Shown one piece after another: positions 24,931 to 34,134 of a stretch of 64,000 nt of DNA. Under the pieces are notes generated by a model. That model was not told the DNA's origin, did not search any database, and saw only the letters and a program-made list of their open reading frames with translations. Positions within the stretch are counted from its first letter, which is position 1. Each line of letters opens with the position of its first letter. The stretch comes from Bifidobacteriaceae bacterium UBA2724 (GTDB lineage Bacteria > Actinomycetota > Actinomycetes > Actinomycetales > Bifidobacteriaceae). The DNA lies in contig DEKK01000003.1 in assembly GCA_002353815.1 (NCBI GenBank), forward strand, positions 200,481 to 264,480, read 5' to 3'. Both the position numbers and the translations under genes were made by a program.

Positions 24931-25293
24931 TTACTGTTCCGAGGCCTCGTGGTGCGCTTCGTCGAGAAGGGAATCGACGAGCTTCACCTTGGCGTGCATC
25001 TGGTCGCGGTACTTCGGACGGATGTCGAGCGACAGGTGCACCCCTGTGCGGTATCCCTGCCCCGCGAGCTTCATCGTGGCGTCGCGGATCACGCGTAGCA
25101 CGTCGTCGAGGTCGCCTTCGATTTCCGTCGCCATGGAATGGGTCTCGTTGCTCAGCCCGGACTGGCGGATGACATCGACGGCCTGGCTGACGTATTCCGA
25201 CAGCTCTTCGCCGACTCCATTGGGATAGATCGCCACCGATGCCAGCGTATTGACATATGTGGGATCGTCGGGGGACTTGGGCTTGATGCTCAT
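24931..25293 (-). CDS. MTH1187/DUF77-type thiamine-binding protein
   Basis: 120 residues from the ATG at 25293 with GAAAGG upstream. The sequence LASVAIYPNGVGEELSEYV...GLSNETHSMATEIEGDLDDVL follows the DUF77 pattern (small ferredoxin-like fold with an xYP motif and xTxMxTxIEG segment). Members of this family bind thiamine or its pyrimidine in some species. The next gene upstream on the same strand is thiM, which supports a thiamine-related role; they are probably co-transcribed. Confidence 0.82.
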   Translation of the reverse strand: MSIKPKSPDDPTYVNTLASVAIYPNGVGEELSEYVSQAVDVIRQSGLSNETHSMATEIEGDLDDVLRVIRDATMKLAGQGYRTGVHLSLDIRPKYRDQMHAKVKLVDSLLDEAHHEASEQ

Positions 25294-25392
25294 GGTGTGC
25301 CTTTCTTGTGATGGTGAATGGAGCGGGCTCATCGCCCGGACCGTCTAGCCGGATTCAACGGGGATCCGCGTCTGCCGCGGGGCCGGCATCGT

Positions 25393-26289
25393 TCAGTTTT
25401 CGCGTGCGATGTCGGCCTTGGCGATTGCCTCGGGGGTGGCGTTCCACAGAGCATCGACGAATTCGGTCTGGAACGACCCCGGGCCGTGCGCCGCGCCTTC
25501 GGCTGCGGAGCCGGCGACGTTGTAATGCGCGGAAGCGGCCACGGCGGCCGTCAGCGGGTCGGTGACGGCGAGATAGGTGGCGGTGACGCCGCCGAGTGAG
25601 CATCCCGCCCCGGTGATCTTCGTCATATAGAGGCTGCCGCCGGTCAGACGGTACGTGGCGTCGCCGTCGGTCACCAGGTCGATGGCTCCCGATACGGCGA
25701 CGGCGCCGCCGATGAATCGCGCCAAGTGCTGTGCCGCGTCGTGCGCCGTGTCGACGTCATCGACGCTTTCGACGCCTTGCGGCCGTGTGCCTTCCGCTTG
25801 GGCGGTGCAGCCCCACATACGGGCCAGCGTGATGATCTCGGACGCATTGCCTCGGATGACCGTCGGGGGATAGTCCTTGAACGCCATGAGGATCGATGTA
25901 CGCGTTCCGCCGATGCCGGCGGCGACCGGATCGAGCACCCAAGGGTGTTTCATGCCCGCGAATGCCTTGGCGATTTCGGGGAATGCCTCTTTGTAGTACG
26001 GCTGCAAGGTGCCGACGTTGATGTAGGAAGCATTGCAGATCTTGGCGGTGTCGATCACATCATCGGGCAGGAAGCTCATCGCGGCGGTTCCTCCCGCTGC
26101 AAGCTGCGCATTGGCCACGAAATTGATGGTGACGAAATTCGTCACGGCCTGGGCCAGGGGAGTGGTGTCGCGCACGGTCTGCGCTGCGGCGCGCAGGCGT
26201 TCGCGAAGCGGGTCCTGTGCGTCAAGAGGGGTGAGGTGCGTCGGGGTGAGATGTGTCGATGACGAAGCCGTCATGGTGCTTTCTGTCAT
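25393..26289 (-). CDS. thiM: Hydroxyethylthiazole kinase
   Basis: 298 residues from the ATG at 26289, which has AGGAAGG at good spacing; an ATG five codons later is also possible. It phosphorylates 4-methyl-5-(2-hydroxyethyl)thiazole for thiamine salvage. Signatures are PLAQAVTNFVTINFVANAQLAAGGTAAM, DPVAAGIGGTRTS, VIRGNASEI and the ribokinase-like active site ITGAGCSLGGVTATYLA. No TPP riboswitch elements were recognised upstream. Confidence 0.94.
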   Translation of the reverse strand: MTESTMTASSSTHLTPTHLTPLDAQDPLRERLRAAAQTVRDTTPLAQAVTNFVTINFVANAQLAAGGTAAMSFLPDDVIDTAKICNASYINVGTLQPYYKEAFPEIAKAFAGMKHPWVLDPVAAGIGGTRTSILMAFKDYPPTVIRGNASEIITLARMWGCTAQAEGTRPQGVESVDDVDTAHDAAQHLARFIGGAVAVSGAIDLVTDGDATYRLTGGSLYMTKITGAGCSLGGVTATYLAVTDPLTAAVAASAHYNVAGSAAEGAAHGPGSFQTEFVDALWNATPEAIAKADIAREN

Positions 26290-26435
26290 GGTGCCTTCCT
26301 GTTTGTTTGTCGCGGCGAGGCGGGGAACGACCGCGTACTTCAAGACTACACGCGACGTTGAATCATGGAACCGATGAACCATGGAACGCCGTAGACCCCG
26401 GGGCCGTGGCTTCACAAATGCATCCCACATGCAAG

Positions 26436-26463
26436 AAAGGGGAGGCCCGAAAGCCTCCCCTTT
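26436..26463 (-). terminator. Rho-independent terminator of the pilB-pilT unit
   Basis: AAAGGGGAGGC (26436-26446) and GCCTCCCCTTT (26453-26463) form an 11-bp perfect stem with a 6-base loop. Read on the minus strand it continues into TTTCTTGC. It lies 50 bases beyond the pilT stop. Confidence 0.88.
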
Positions 26464-26513
26464 CCGTGTGAGCCTACAAACGGGTTCACCTCCGGATTGT
26501 TCTCAGCGCCGAA

Positions 26514-28808
26514 TCAGGCAACGCCACGGGCGCACAGAGCCTCGAACTCCTCGCGCACCTGGCACTTCTTGATGGCATCCTGCTGCGACACGATGCCCTT
26601 GGTCACAAGACGGGCGAGATCCTGATCGAGCGTGTGCATGCCCAGCTCGCCACCGGCCTGCAGCTGCGTGCGGATCTGGTGGGTCTTGGCGCCACGGATC
26701 AGGGCAGCGATAGCCGGGGTGCTGTACATGATCTCGGTCGCAGGCGCACGGCCCTTGCCCGAAGCGCGCGGCAGCAGGGTCTGCACGATGACGGCCTGCA
26801 GGGTTGCCGCGACCTGGATACGAATCTGCTGCTGCTGGTTTTCCGGATACACATCGATGAGACGGTCGACGGTGGACGCGGCGTCCTGGGTATGCAGGGT
26901 TGCGAACACCAAGTGGCCGGTTTCGACTGCAGTCAGTGCGGTCGAAATGGTCTCGAGGTCTCGAAGCTCGCCGACCAGGATGATATCGGGGTCCTCACGG
27001 AGGGCGTGCTTCAAAGCCTCGGCGAAGCTCTTCGTATCGGTTCCGATTTCGCGCTGGTTCACGATGCAGTTCTTGTGATGGTGCACGAATTCGATAGGAT
27101 CCTCGATGGTGAGGATGTGGTCGTGGCGTTCGGCGTTCGCCCTGTCGACGATGGCGGCGAGGGTGGTCGACTTACCGGAGCCGGTCGGGCCGCAGACCAA
27201 GACAAGGCCACGGGGCAGAAGTGCCAGATCCGAAATCTTGGGATCGAGGCCGAGCTCCTTGGCGCTCTTGATCTCCAGCGGAATGGTACGAAGCGCGACG
27301 TTGACACCGGTGCGGTCACGATAGACATTGACACGGAAGCGCTCGAGATCGCCGATGGAGAACGAGATATCGAGTTCGAGCTCGCGTTCGAAGCGGGCGC
27401 GTTCCTCTTCGGTGGTCATCACACAGACGGCCGCCCAGGTCTTCTTGCTATCCCAGACGCTCAGCGTCGGAATCTGATCGAGCCGGCCATCGACACGAAG
27501 CGTCGGACGGGCGTCGACGACCAGATGGAGATCGGAGGCGTTGAGAATCGTCAGCTGCCGGAGTGCCTCGACGAACTCTTCGTCGGCGTCCGGATACTGG
27601 TCATGCATCTGCTTGACGACGGCCTCGGCGCGTGCGCGGCGCTTCTCGGTGGCGTCGGACTTCGCGTTGTCGATGTTCTGCGGCACCACGAAGTGGTCGT
27701 CGCTCACATACACACCGGGCATTCCGGGGAGGGAGCGGCCGGCGGCGGCGTTCTGCGGCTGCTGCACCGCGCCCTGCTGGTACTGAGGCGGATACTGCTG
27801 TGTCTGCTGCGGGAACTGAGGATACTGCGGCATCTGCACCCCGCGCGGCATCTGCCGCGTCTGGGCGGCGTCGTTGTATTGATTCTGCCCCATTGCCTGA
27901 TATCCGTTTTGCATTGAATTCACCCCATTGTGAGAGTTGTTGGTAGTGGTTGCGGCTTGTGCCTGGTCATTGGCGGGCTGCGCGTTGCGCTGAGCCTGAC
28001 GACGCATTTCTTCCATCTTGGCGCGGCGGGCGGCTTCTTCTTGCTGACGCTTCGCCATCTCCGCTGCCTGACGGCGATGTTCCTCTTCCTGACGCCGGCG
28101 CTCTTCCTCCTGGCGCTTCTGCTCCTGCACACGAGGATCGGTGTCCTGCATCATGGAACGTGCCGCGCGCTCGATCTCCTCGATGCTCTGCTTGCCACTG
28201 GTGCCGGAATTCAGACGCTGTGCGGCGCGCATCTCGGCAATCTGCTCTTCGGTAGGCTTGCTGGTCGAGGACGCATACATGTTCGGATCGCGGCGCGGAG
28301 GGCGCTGACGGTTCACGGCCGCCTGCTGCTGCGCGTTTGCCAGCGGAATCCCGTTCGCAGGGGTTTCGGGCTTGGGCTTGGCCTTGGAAGTGTCTTGCAC
28401 GGCGAACGGATTCTTGCCCAAGGCCACGGTGTCTTGCGACTCGTGCACCGAATTCTGGTACGTCGTGGCCTGGTGCGACAGGTTCCGCGCTTCCATCTGA
28501 TTCGCGTCGGGCTTGATTGCAGGGGGCATCTGGCCACCGTTCTGCTGTGCCCTGACGCGTGCCATGGCGGCCTCTGCTTTGCGGGCCGCCTCTTCTGCCA
28601 TTGCCTGGCGCTTCGACGTGGAATCCTTGTCGGCTGCTTCCCTCAGCCCGGAATCTGTGTTGGCGTTGAATGGCGCTTCGCTGTCGAGGATGTCAAAGAA
28701 ACCGAAGGCGTCGCTGTTCGCGGTCGCGTTCTGTTCGTCTGGCATCGTGACACCTTTGATGTTGGCGAGATCGTCGCCACTCGTGTCAGTGTCTTGCTGA
28801 TCAGCCAT
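26514..28808 (-). CDS. pilT: Type IV pilus retraction ATPase with long disordered N-terminus
   Basis: 764 residues, about twice the usual PilT length; start preceded by GAGAGG. Residues 1-395 are polar and low complexity (Gln, Ala, Arg, Asn), including a charged RRQEEEHRRQAAEMAKRQ-type helix. The ATPase core fills the rest. It has Walker A GPTGSGKSTTLA (about residue 540), Asp box LTIEDPIEFVH, Walker B IILVGELRDLETI, and His box TGHLVFATLHT. A version of the PilT AIRNLIRE motif reads AIAALIRGAKTHQI. It would power pilus retraction at the inner face of the membrane. It is downstream of pilB on the same strand, separated by 176 bases containing a hairpin. Confidence 0.92.
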   Translation of the reverse strand: MADQQDTDTSGDDLANIKGVTMPDEQNATANSDAFGFFDILDSEAPFNANTDSGLREAADKDSTSKRQAMAEEAARKAEAAMARVRAQQNGGQMPPAIKPDANQMEARNLSHQATTYQNSVHESQDTVALGKNPFAVQDTSKAKPKPETPANGIPLANAQQQAAVNRQRPPRRDPNMYASSTSKPTEEQIAEMRAAQRLNSGTSGKQSIEEIERAARSMMQDTDPRVQEQKRQEEERRRQEEEHRRQAAEMAKRQQEEAARRAKMEEMRRQAQRNAQPANDQAQAATTTNNSHNGVNSMQNGYQAMGQNQYNDAAQTRQMPRGVQMPQYPQFPQQTQQYPPQYQQGAVQQPQNAAAGRSLPGMPGVYVSDDHFVVPQNIDNAKSDATEKRRARAEAVVKQMHDQYPDADEEFVEALRQLTILNASDLHLVVDARPTLRVDGRLDQIPTLSVWDSKKTWAAVCVMTTEEERARFERELELDISFSIGDLERFRVNVYRDRTGVNVALRTIPLEIKSAKELGLDPKISDLALLPRGLVLVCGPTGSGKSTTLAAIVDRANAERHDHILTIEDPIEFVHHHKNCIVNQREIGTDTKSFAEALKHALREDPDIILVGELRDLETISTALTAVETGHLVFATLHTQDAASTVDRLIDVYPENQQQQIRIQVAATLQAVIVQTLLPRASGKGRAPATEIMYSTPAIAALIRGAKTHQIRTQLQAGGELGMHTLDQDLARLVTKGIVSQQDAIKKCQVREEFEALCARGVA

Positions 28809-28953
28809 ACTGATACCTCTCTGTCTCTCCCGTCGGCGTCATCAACCGACGCTGTGGTCTCGCCATGCCCGGTGAGCGGCGAGGGCTTGCGCCCGCCACT
28901 TCCCTAATCCATGACAGGCACAAGTCAATGTTACTGTTTGTTCCTTCGATTGT

Positions 28954-28972
28954 GCAATCGCAAGGCGATTGC
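28954..28972 (-). other. Hairpin between pilB and pilT
   Basis: GCAATCGC (28954-28961) and GCGATTGC (28965-28972) form an 8-bp perfect stem with a 3-base loop. No T-run follows on the minus strand. It may attenuate or process the pilB-pilT transcript. Confidence 0.5.
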
Positions 28973-28984
28973 CGAAAGTGCGGC

Positions 28985-31021
28985 TTAGACCGTGACTCGG
29001 ATGATTTCATCGACGGAGGTGATGCCTTGCAGCACCTTCTCCCAGCCATCGTCACGAAGGCTGGTCATGCCATCCTTCTCGGCCTGCTCCTGGATTTCCA
29101 TCGCGGTGGCGCCGCGGGCGATCATGGATTCGAGATCGGGACCGACTCCCATGACCTGCTGCACGGCGACTCGGCCGTGGTAACCGGTGTTCGAGCACTC
29201 CTTGCAGCCTCCGGGGCGATACACTGTCGGCAGCTCGTCACCGTCGTGATAGTCCACGCCCATGATCTTGAGCTCGGCAGGCGTCGCCTTGTCTTCGCGC
29301 TTGCAATAGGGGCACAGGCGGCGGGCAAGTCGCTGAGCCATGACGGCGCACAGCGATGCCGAGATGAGGAACGGTTCCACGCCCATCTCGATCAGACGGG
29401 ACACGGCGCTCGGGGCGTCGTTGGTGTGGAGCGTCGAGAGCACCAAATGGCCGGTCAATGCGGCTTCGGTAGCGATCTTGGCGGTCTCGGCATCACGAAT
29501 CTCACCGATGAGCACGACATCAGGGTCGGCACGAAGGATCGATCGAAGGGCGGCCGCGAAGGTCATGCCCGCCTTGTTGTTGACCTGCACCTGGTTGATG
29601 CCTGCCATACGGAACTCGACAGGGTCCTCGACGGTGATCACGTTGATCTCGGGGCGGGCCACATTACCCAGCGTCGCGTACAGCGTCGTCGACTTACCGG
29701 AACCGGTAGGACCGGTGACGAGCACCATGCCATACGGGCGGGAGTACGCGTTTTTGAACACTTCGTAGTTGCGTTCCGAGAAGTTCAGATCCTCGACCTT
29801 GAGGTTGCCGGCCGGAGTCGAAAGAATTCGCATGACGATCTTCTCACCCCACACCGTCGGCAGTGCGGCGACACGAAGGTCGACGTTCTTGCCGTTGTGG
29901 CGCACAGTGATACGACCATCCTGGGGCTTTCGATGCTCGCCGATATCCATGTCCGAGAGCACCTTGATGCGGGAGATCACGCCTTGCGTCATCTCTTTCG
30001 GCGCCTGTTGGAACACATGGAGCACGCCATCGATACGGAACCTGACCTGAAGTCCCTTTTCCTGAGGCTCGATGTGGATGTCGGAGCAATGGTCGTCGAT
30101 TGCCTGGCTGATGATCAGCGAGACGAATCGGGCGACGGGGGAGTCGGCTTCGGTGTCTTGCTCGGTTTCGTCAACCGAGACTTCCTTCCTGGAGTTGGCG
30201 ACGATCTCTTCGGAGATCTCGGTCAGCTCGTCGTTGGCTCGGATGTAACGGTTGATGGATTGCTGCACCTTGGTGGGGGTCGCCACCATGGTGAGCACTG
30301 TCATGCCTGTCGCCGCGGAGATGTCATCGAGAGCCGCGAAGTTCGTCGGATCCGCCACAGCCACGGCAAGCTGGCCCTTGATGATGTCGATCGGCAGCAT
30401 CTGGTTCTTGCGCAGCATGTCGCCGCTGACGATGTTGACGACGGTTTTGTCGATCGGATATTCATCGAGGTCGACGTAGGGCAGGCTCATGCTGCGGGCC
30501 AGCTCCTGGGCCTTGATGACCTCTTGCTCTTCCTTGGACTCAGCATCTTCTCGTGCTTTGTTGACCTTGGGCTGCTGTGGTTCCTTGCTGTTGTTCGACG
30601 GGCCGGACTCCCCGCCGCCTTGGGCGGAGGAGCCGGTTGCCGCGGACGGACGGCTCTGCTGTGGGCGCGGCGGTTGCAGGGTCTGCGTACCGCCTCCGCG
30701 TCGGGCATTGGCGACGGCGCTGGCTGCGCGCGCAGCCGCATCGAGATGCGGCTGGGGGCTCATCTGCTGGGCGTGGCGCGGACGAGACTGCGCGTCGTCG
30801 CCATAGCCATCTCCATAGCCTTGGTTGCCGTATCCTTGGCCCTGTGCGTCGTAGCCATTGCCGTAGTTCTGGCTGAAGCCATTGGCATAGCTCTGCTGAT
30901 CGCCATACTGCTGATTCGCATAATCGGAATAGCCTTGGGCGGTATCCTGATTCATCTGTGAGCTGTTGCCGTTTCGCCGCAAGAACGGGAAACGGTCAGC
31001 CGAAGATTGAGATTCGTTCAT
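28985..31021 (-). CDS. pilB: Type IV pilus extension ATPase
   Basis: 678 residues from the ATG at 31021, preceded by GGAGGG; the ATG at 31078 lacks such a site. The first 160 residues are low complexity (repeated Tyr-Gly-Asn-Gln). A T2SSE-N/MshEN-type domain follows (about 180-260, LPYVDLDEYPIDKTVVNIV). The ATPase has Walker A GPTGSGKST (about residue 437), Asp box VITVEDPVEF, Walker B VVLIGEIRDAETA and His box TGHLVLSTLHT. A zinc-binding tetracysteine CPYC...CKEC is present, as is usual in PilB/GspE. It drives pilin polymerisation together with PilC. Confidence 0.95.
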   Translation of the reverse strand: MNESQSSADRFPFLRRNGNSSQMNQDTAQGYSDYANQQYGDQQSYANGFSQNYGNGYDAQGQGYGNQGYGDGYGDDAQSRPRHAQQMSPQPHLDAAARAASAVANARRGGGTQTLQPPRPQQSRPSAATGSSAQGGGESGPSNNSKEPQQPKVNKAREDAESKEEQEVIKAQELARSMSLPYVDLDEYPIDKTVVNIVSGDMLRKNQMLPIDIIKGQLAVAVADPTNFAALDDISAATGMTVLTMVATPTKVQQSINRYIRANDELTEISEEIVANSRKEVSVDETEQDTEADSPVARFVSLIISQAIDDHCSDIHIEPQEKGLQVRFRIDGVLHVFQQAPKEMTQGVISRIKVLSDMDIGEHRKPQDGRITVRHNGKNVDLRVAALPTVWGEKIVMRILSTPAGNLKVEDLNFSERNYEVFKNAYSRPYGMVLVTGPTGSGKSTTLYATLGNVARPEINVITVEDPVEFRMAGINQVQVNNKAGMTFAAALRSILRADPDVVLIGEIRDAETAKIATEAALTGHLVLSTLHTNDAPSAVSRLIEMGVEPFLISASLCAVMAQRLARRLCPYCKREDKATPAELKIMGVDYHDGDELPTVYRPGGCKECSNTGYHGRVAVQQVMGVGPDLESMIARGATAMEIQEQAEKDGMTSLRDDGWEKVLQGITSVDEIIRVTV

Positions 31022-31083
31022 CGTCAGTCCCTCCAAATTCCCTGAAGGCGGCAATGCATCCAGAGAAAAGTTCCTCACGTCGA

Positions 31084-31112
31084 AGTGTACCCCAAATGTG
31101 ATAATTTGAGAA
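31084..31112 (-). promoter_or_regulatory. Candidate promoter of pilB-pilT
   Basis: Read on the minus strand: TTCTCA (31112-31107), a 17-base spacer and TACACT (31089-31084), each matching 4 of 6 consensus bases. The implied leader to the pilB ATG is about 55 bases. Confidence 0.4.
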
Positions 31113-31452
31113 TTCTTCGTGTCGTTGTAGACAATATGTGGATTGCAGTGCTATTCGGGTCCGGTGTTCAGTGTTTCGGCTGAGAATGGTGATTGCTCTG
31201 GCTCCATGATAGACCATGCCGCACGATGCTGCGGCGTCTCACATGCGACGACAGGAATGTTTTTCTGTCCGCACGCTCTGCGGCGTCATGCAGGATATGC
31301 CATTCTATATATATTGTGCAGAGTGTGGAGTGTACGGTGGCCAGGATGGGAAAAGACGTGGCGCCGTCACAACGGAGACGCCTGGATGGGAGGTTCCGAG
31401 GCTCCGCGCGATGTACGACAATCACCGGGGGCAGGAGTTCGGATACTGTGTG

Positions 31453-31458
31453 TATAAT
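31453..31458 (+). promoter_or_regulatory. Consensus -10 element of the minor-prepilin operon
   Basis: A perfect TATAAT in the AT-richer stretch between the divergent pilus operons; no good -35 is visible. It implies a leader of about 120 bases before the ATG at 31585. The rest of the interval 31022-31584 contains no gene I can support. Confidence 0.5.
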
Positions 31459-31584
31459 ATGGTCATCAAAGGGACAGCTATGACCTGCCGGGCTATGTGC
31501 GGCGCTGCGATGTCGGCGCACGATGATTGGTGGGTCGTGGACGGGCTTACGTGTCGTGGTTGACGCGTTACTTTGGAGGAAGAC

Positions 31585-32517
31585 ATGGAGGATCGGCTGA
31601 TGGTTGATATGAGAATATCAGCGGATTGCACTGAAATGGAGGCTGAGGACACTGTGATTCCCTCCAAGGATGCGCGTCGGGGGGAGTGGAGGCTTCCGCG
31701 TCGCGGGCAGAAAGGCTTCACCATCGTCGAAGTCCTCGTAGCGCTTCTTATTTTGCTCGCCACCGCCACCATGACAGCCCAGCTGTCGATTCAGGCCATC
31801 CACACATCGTATTCCCAGCAGCAGCGTTCCACGGCCATGACCTTGTCTCTCGCTGGCATGGAGCAGGTGCGTTCCACGGTGCGTGGCATCAGCGGAAGCG
31901 AATATTTCGCGTCTCTTACCAAGTACTATGACGAATCCTCGTCGGAATCCGTGGCCAAGAAGCTCAACGAATACGGCGTGTTGCAGATCGATGGCGATTT
32001 CAGCGACCTCAAGGGCGATATGTCTGTCGTCTATGCCGAGTCTGCGGCGGATACCAGCGGCGTATCCGATCCGCTTGTGCCAAGCACTGTCCTCAATAAG
32101 AACGGCACTGACTACACGATCAACACCGCCATCGGGAAGTGCTATCGAAGGCAAGACAAGAATGGCGGTACCTCGACCACCAGTCCCGGAACTCTTCCCG
32201 GCGGAGGCAGCGGCGCCAACATCGTGTGCCTTGCGTGGAACAGCATTTCGGAAAACGCCGCGACCGTCGGCGCCACGTACCTTGATCCCGATCTCCAGTC
32301 CGCTTACGGCAACACTCTGGAAACCGATATCAAGAGCGCCACGGCATGTCCCAAGGGTGCGTTCCTTCTGGGCAACTACATCTACTCTCCTATGCTGAGG
32401 GTCACCGTCGCAATCGAGTGGAAGTCGGGCGTCACCCGTAGCGGCAAGCCTCAGCTGTACGCAACGACGGAATATCTTGACAGCCAGGCCGACACGAGCC
32501 TGGTCATCGCCAGCTGA
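31585..32517 (+). CDS. Minor prepilin (PilV/PilI-like)
   Basis: 310 residues from the ATG at 31585 with GGAGGA 5 bases upstream; a TTG at 31573 is less likely. A class III signal is present but unusually long: about 41 residues ending RRGQKG, then FTIVEVLVALLILLATATM with Glu at +5. The mature part is long for a pilin, with three Cys in the globular region (CYRRQ, VCLAW, ACPKG). It is the first of three consecutive minor prepilin genes divergent from pilB. Minor pilins of this type prime pilus assembly and may sit at the tip; PilV is inferred from length and position. Confidence 0.85.
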   Translation: MEDRLMVDMRISADCTEMEAEDTVIPSKDARRGEWRLPRRGQKGFTIVEVLVALLILLATATMTAQLSIQAIHTSYSQQQRSTAMTLSLAGMEQVRSTVRGISGSEYFASLTKYYDESSSESVAKKLNEYGVLQIDGDFSDLKGDMSVVYAESAADTSGVSDPLVPSTVLNKNGTDYTINTAIGKCYRRQDKNGGTSTTSPGTLPGGGSGANIVCLAWNSISENAATVGATYLDPDLQSAYGNTLETDIKSATACPKGAFLLGNYIYSPMLRVTVAIEWKSGVTRSGKPQLYATTEYLDSQADTSLVIAS

Positions 32518-32536
32518 TACGAGGGAAGGGTTATCA

Positions 32537-33277
32537 ATGGAAGCTACAACGCGTAGTCGCGAATGTGACGATTACGATGCCGGAGAATGCTCGCACCGTT
32601 CTCGTTTCGGCATGATTCACCGCCGGACCAACCAACGTGGCATCACGATCGTCGAACTCGTGGTGGCCATGGTCATTTTCTCGATTTTCTCGACGATGTT
32701 CCTCACCACCACGGTGCAGTTCATGCGCACAAGTCAGCGCAGCGAGATGCGTACGCAGTCGGCGAGCGCTCTGAGCACGTCTGTCATCACGGTTTCGCAT
32801 TTTGTGCAATACGCCAAGGATTTCGATGTCATTGACAATGGCACGTCTGAGACGCTGTATCTGCTCCTGCCGGGTTTCGTCACCGGCTACGCAGGCAATC
32901 TGCAGGACATCATGAACTCCGACATGTGCGTGCGTCTGACGTACATCAAAGAGAATTGGAATTCCGAGTCCACCGATGGCGAAGGTACCCTGCGGTGGAA
33001 TTCGCAGCGCATCGTTAAGGATTCCACAGGCACCAGTAGCTTCAGCGGCTATTCTTCGGCCGACATGGTCATCACGTCGAATATCCTGACGTCGAACCTC
33101 TCCGGCACCCCGTCGGAATACAGCCACAGCCTTTTCGCCAAGGATGGCTCGTCGCTGATCTTCCAGCCGGCTATCGGTGGTTTCATCGGCGGCAAACCCG
33201 TTGCCACCTCCACCAAGGTGTCGATTTCGGCGCGCAATTTCAGTTCGTCCAGTGAGCTGTCGCTCTGCGAGGTCTGA
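32537..33277 (+). CDS. Minor prepilin (PilW/PilJ-like)
   Basis: 246 residues from the ATG at 32537 with AAGGG upstream, 19 bases after the previous stop. A leader of about 34 residues ends TNQRG, then ITIVELVVAMVIFSIFSTMF, with Ile rather than Phe at +1 but the Glu at +5 retained. The mature protein includes a polar, Ser/Thr-rich globular domain of about 200 residues with one early Cys and one late Cys. PilW-like role inferred from order and size. Confidence 0.83.
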   Translation: MEATTRSRECDDYDAGECSHRSRFGMIHRRTNQRGITIVELVVAMVIFSIFSTMFLTTTVQFMRTSQRSEMRTQSASALSTSVITVSHFVQYAKDFDVIDNGTSETLYLLLPGFVTGYAGNLQDIMNSDMCVRLTYIKENWNSESTDGEGTLRWNSQRIVKDSTGTSSFSGYSSADMVITSNILTSNLSGTPSEYSHSLFAKDGSSLIFQPAIGGFIGGKPVATSTKVSISARNFSSSSELSLCEV

Positions 33278-33364
33278 GATGGACGGAAATCGACATATCC
33301 GCTGTGGCGTTCGCCACGACGTGCATTCGACGATGATTCACACGGCTCATCGAAAGGGAAGAAA

Positions 33365-34042
33365 ATGAAGAAGGTCTATTCATCTCGGCGTGCGCATGGC
33401 CACGTGGAGGGTGGCTTCACTCTGATTGAACTTCTGGCTGTCGTGGCTATCATGGCCATTCTGACAGCTATCGCCATCCCTTCGATCGCCGCACAGCGCC
33501 GCTCCAGTGCTTTGCAACAGACCAAGGCCGACATGCAGACCGCCCTCAGCGTGATCAGCACCTACATGTCCACCAACTATGGTGACATGCCTAACGAGGA
33601 GATTACCTGCGAGCAGGAATACTGCGATTTTCCGTGCAGCGGCTCGTGCAGCCCCGGTGTGACGCGGAGCTGGAAGTCGGAGGCCGAGGCTGCCATCAAG
33701 GATGTAAAGTTCGCGCCTCAGTCCACCTTCGGCAAGTCCAAGGATGTCAAACTCGTATACCAGCCGTGCTATTACAACCACGAGCACTCCGCTATCGCGA
33801 GCTGCGATTCCACCGACAAGGCCTCGGCCACGACGCATAATTTCGATTTGTATGGATACAACGACAGTATGGGGTCGGACGCCGCGTCGGGCATGGAATA
33901 TCTGCTCTATCGTTCAAGCACCGGCAAGTACTACCACGTGTATAGCAGCGGCGTGTCGGAGAAAACACGTGACAAGCTGCTCGCTGCAGGTTCTTCCTGC
34001 TCCGAAGACGCAGGATCCGCTGAAATCCTGTGTGAGCTGTGA
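33365..34042 (+). CDS. Minor prepilin with Cys-rich globular domain
   Basis: 225 residues. A 17-residue leader ends HVEGG, then FTLIELLAVVAIMAILTAIAIPS with Glu at +5. The globular domain has a Cys cluster (CEQEYCDFPCSGSC) and further Cys pairs to the C-terminus CEL, so several disulfides are likely after export. GGGAAG lies 3 bases before the ATG. It ends the first minor-pilin operon, followed by a strong terminator. Confidence 0.87.
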   Translation: MKKVYSSRRAHGHVEGGFTLIELLAVVAIMAILTAIAIPSIAAQRRSSALQQTKADMQTALSVISTYMSTNYGDMPNEEITCEQEYCDFPCSGSCSPGVTRSWKSEAEAAIKDVKFAPQSTFGKSKDVKLVYQPCYYNHEHSAIASCDSTDKASATTHNFDLYGYNDSMGSDAASGMEYLLYRSSTGKYYHVYSSGVSEKTRDKLLAAGSSCSEDAGSAEILCEL

Positions 34043-34074
34043 TGAGTACCCAGGCATAAGACGAATCCCCGGGC

Positions 34075-34110
34075 AAGCGCCTCCGCGACAATCCGCGGAG
34101 GCGCTTGTTG
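34075..34110 (+). terminator. Terminator of the minor-prepilin operon
   Basis: AAGCGCCTCCGCG (34075-34087) and CGCGGAGGCGCTT (34094-34106) form a perfect 13-bp stem with a 6-base loop followed by GTTG. Confidence 0.85.
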
Positions 34111-34134
34111 CACTCTCTCAAAGAGTGTTATATT
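34105..34134 (+). promoter_or_regulatory. Candidate promoter of the first pilin gene
   Basis: TTGTTG (34105-34110) with an 18-base spacer, or TTGCAC (34108-34113) with 15, precedes TATATT (34129-34134). The predicted leader to the ATG at 34309 is about 165 bases. Confidence 0.5.

Noticed and set aside
26290..26435. TPP riboswitch upstream of thiM
   Set aside because: The conserved CUGAGA and the second helix elements were not found in the minus-strand leader.
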